Assembly (NCBI RefSeq): GCF_008929045.1
Contig: NZ_VFAH01000003.1
Span: 331,247 to 395,246 of the forward strand
Source: Noviherbaspirillum aerium
GTDB lineage: Bacteria > Pseudomonadota > Gammaproteobacteria > Burkholderiales > Burkholderiaceae_D
Direction: 5' to 3'
Length of the DNA: 64,000 nt
Part shown: positions 61,877 to 64,000 of the stretch, piece after piece
Layout: every line of letters begins with the position of its first letter
Position numbering within the stretch: the stretch's first letter is position 1
Position numbers and translations under genes: made by a program
Notes under the pieces: model-generated
The model's database searches: none
Told to the model about the DNA's origin: nothing
The model's input: only the letters and a program-made list of their open reading frames with translations

Positions 61877-62983
61877 ATGGTTATCGGATTCCGATTTACA
61901 GGTCCGCCCTCATCTCCTTTACAGTCACCAGCGGATCGTAAAGATTCTGCTCAAACAGCACGCTCGCCTGCAGTTGCGAATCCTGTGGAGCAGCCATCCA
62001 AAACAGGATTCCTCCCATCGTCAATTCAGAGCGGCGTTGCCAATTTAAAGAGATTCTCGACGCGCGTGAGCCGGACCAGCAGTACGGCCGCCGCACCCCC
62101 TCTTGGATCGGCCTCCAGAATATCCAGGTCCACACTGCATATCGGCATGCCGGTTATCAGGGACGATCCCACCTTTCGCAAAATAAAGGAACCGGAAAAC
62201 CGTGAGCTTCATCCGGAAATCGAGAAATTTCGGAATGACAGCATGAAGAACTCCGGGAATGAGATTAATTGGATGAACTACCTGCTTGAAGGGCAGGATG
62301 AAGAAGCGAAGAAATGTATTTTGGAATTGAAAAGGGACTTGGCGCTAATCGACGACAAGGTAAATCGAAGCATAGAAGAGCTCAGGTTAACGGCATATGA
62401 AGATATCCGGAGCGCAAAGAAAGCACCTTCGTCCAATGACGAGCAAGCAGCCAGGAGTAAAACGAAGCGGACCATGAAGGAGCGTCTATCGATCGGGGCT
62501 AGTCGCTCGGAGTTGAAGGCGCAACGTTTGTCAGAACGGCAAAAACTATTGAGGGACAGTGAAGGCTCACGAGCGAATGAGGAAGCCTTGGTTGCTGCCC
62601 AGGCCTTGGGTCGCTTCAAGCAACGTGTCACCATGGAGTTCGAACCCGCCCGGAGGAAAGACATGCGTGACGTCTGCGTAAAACAGCTTGCCAAGCATTT
62701 CGGAGAACGCCTCCCTACCGGGCCGCTTTACCAGTTGGTAAGTGAGTTTAGTCCAGAGGCTGCGGAAGAATTTATCGTGAAATACTCGAAGCTCAAAGAG
62801 TATCCTCCATTGTTCAAATCATTTGTTGCCGGCATCAAGTCCGATGACATAAGGGGATTAATGGGACGCACATCTTTAGAAGAACTACAGAAAGCAACGT
62901 CCTTAGCCAAGCCGGTTCATGTTGAACGGCACACTTCGTCACCCTCGGCATCTTCAGAGAGGCAAGGGAAGAACGATGCGTAA
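61877..62983 (+). CDS. Low-GC unrecognised protein, possible effector
   Basis: 368 residues. The first ~90 are Ser/Thr/Pro-rich and lack acidic residues near the N-terminus (MVIGFRFTGPPSSPLQSPAD, FSTRVSRTSSTAAAPPLGSA), a composition known from type III secretion signals. The rest is charged and helical (WMNYLLEGQDEEAKKCILEL, ELRLTAYEDIRSAKK), with no signal peptide or membrane helix. Base composition is lower in GC than the surroundings, suggesting transfer. The ATG is preceded only by AAGAG. A TTG ten codons earlier is an alternative. Function not recognised; effector status is inference. Confidence 0.55.
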   Translation: MVIGFRFTGPPSSPLQSPADRKDSAQTARSPAVANPVEQPSKTGFLPSSIQSGVANLKRFSTRVSRTSSTAAAPPLGSASRISRSTLHIGMPVIRDDPTFRKIKEPENRELHPEIEKFRNDSMKNSGNEINWMNYLLEGQDEEAKKCILELKRDLALIDDKVNRSIEELRLTAYEDIRSAKKAPSSNDEQAARSKTKRTMKERLSIGASRSELKAQRLSERQKLLRDSEGSRANEEALVAAQALGRFKQRVTMEFEPARRKDMRDVCVKQLAKHFGERLPTGPLYQLVSEFSPEAAEEFIVKYSKLKEYPPLFKSFVAGIKSDDIRGLMGRTSLEELQKATSLAKPVHVERHTSSPSASSERQGKNDA

Positions 62984-63094
62984 TCCTCGGATATTCGCGC
63001 ATGCTGTCGGAAAGACAGTTTTTCCAGTTTGGCGAATTCTTGCGAACTGAAGATTGCGGAGGTACGCAACCGCGGATGAATGTGGCAACAAAAA

Positions 63095-63118
63095 AGCCCC
63101 TGATATCAGGGGCTTTTT
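63095..63118. terminator. Bidirectional terminator next to tRNA-Ser
   Basis: A perfect palindromic stem AGCCCCTGATATCAGGGGCT (63095-63114) has A-rich left and T-rich right flanks (AAAAAA and TTTTTC), so it can stop transcription of tRNA-Ser on the minus strand and of the unrecognised gene on the plus strand. Confidence 0.9.
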
Positions 63119-63126
63119 CTTGTGCT

Positions 63127-63217
63127 TGGCGGAGAGGGGGGGATTCGAACCCCCGATAGGCTATGAACCTATACACGCTTTCCAGGCGTGCGACTTAAAC
63201 CACTCATCCACCTCTCC
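63127..63217 (-). tRNA. tRNA-Ser (anticodon GGA)
   Basis: 91 nt with encoded CCA and the long variable arm of class II tRNAs (TATAGGTTCATAGCCTA). Acceptor GGAGAGG pairs with CCTCTCC, the anticodon loop is CTGGAAA (anticodon GGA) and the T-arm is GGGGGTTCGAATCCCCC. Confidence 0.97.
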
Positions 63218-63249
63218 TGGATTCGGTTTTCGCCTTTGCGAAGCCGCAG

Positions 63250-63280
63250 ATTATAGCAAAGGTTTGGAATTTTGCCGCAA
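63250..63280 (-). promoter_or_regulatory. tRNA-Ser promoter
   Basis: On the minus strand TATAAT (63255-63250) lies 32 bp before the tRNA, with a weak -35, TTGCGG (63280-63275), at 19-bp spacing. Confidence 0.5.
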
Positions 63281-63409
63281 TTTTTTCTAAGGCAACAATC
63301 AAACTCTGAATGCAGAAATAATAATGCCGGCGAAGCTTGTGGCTCCGCCGGCTTTGTCTCCAGGGGTGTTATTGGTTACAGCAGCTTTTGTTTTCCCTGT
63401 TTTACTGCG

Positions 63410-64000
<591 letters not shown>

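Overview
The window reads as chromosomal DNA of a high-GC betaproteobacterium, most likely Oxalobacteraceae (Herbaspirillum/Noviherbaspirillum/Massilia-like). The inference rests on the gene content: an AruFG-type arginine succinyltransferase operon, FlhD, a GspE/PilB-like ATPase, MocR regulators, and many small proteins of a kind common in that family. No database search was possible, so names come from recognisable motifs. Start codons were placed by Shine-Dalgarno sites, ATGA overlaps or the family's usual N-terminus.

Layout. 1-10.1 kb: LysE exporter (cut by the window edge), a threonine-dehydratase-like enzyme divergent from a MocR regulator, htpG behind a textbook sigma-32 promoter, two hotdog-fold proteins divergent from a TetR regulator with a triple half-site operator, a PanE-like reductase, a DUF962/Mpo1-like membrane protein, an AraC regulator and an SDR. 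10.2-13.4 kb: UDG-superfamily glycosylase, spermidine-synthase-like protein and a GspE/PilB-type ATPase. 13.4-19.1 kb: an accessory-looking stretch with tRNA-Lys, dispersed terminal-inverted-repeat elements, mazEF, an orphan flhD, and two single-span membrane proteins of unknown function. 19.1-28.7 kb: L,D-transpeptidase plus TPR protein, a 1427-residue membrane-anchored coiled-coil protein built from 98/119-residue repeats, and a degenerate hybrid kinase coupled to a lone receiver. 28.7-38.9 kb: endonuclease III, the arginine succinyltransferase operon (aruF-aruG-astD-astB-astE), and a second amino-acid unit (saccharopine dehydrogenase plus aminoadipate-semialdehyde dehydrogenase) divergent from an Lrp regulator. 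39-47.7 kb: SrkA-like kinase, YecA/SEC-C protein, an SbtA-like bicarbonate transporter divergent from a LysR regulator, and a two-gene glycoside hydrolase unit (GH1-RmlD fusion, then GH2). 48-61 kb: many very small genes with good ribosome binding sites, interspersed with MscS, a DnaJ-domain protein, an adhesin-E-like secreted protein, tRNA-Asn and a YihY/BrkB protein. 61-63 kb: an AT-richer island with one unrecognised, possibly effector-like protein. 63-64 kb: tRNA-Ser and the 3' part of acs.

Most promising for novelty: (i) a dispersed ~125-138 bp repeat family with 17-bp perfect terminal inverted repeats in its best copy (four copies in the window); (ii) the giant coiled-coil protein whose repeat lengths, 98 and 119 residues, are exact multiples of seven; (iii) the mazEF-orphan flhD arrangement with three phased direct repeats upstream; (iv) a 40-codon gene between a strong ribosome binding site and a 14-bp-stem terminator; (v) the low-GC effector-like gene near 62 kb.
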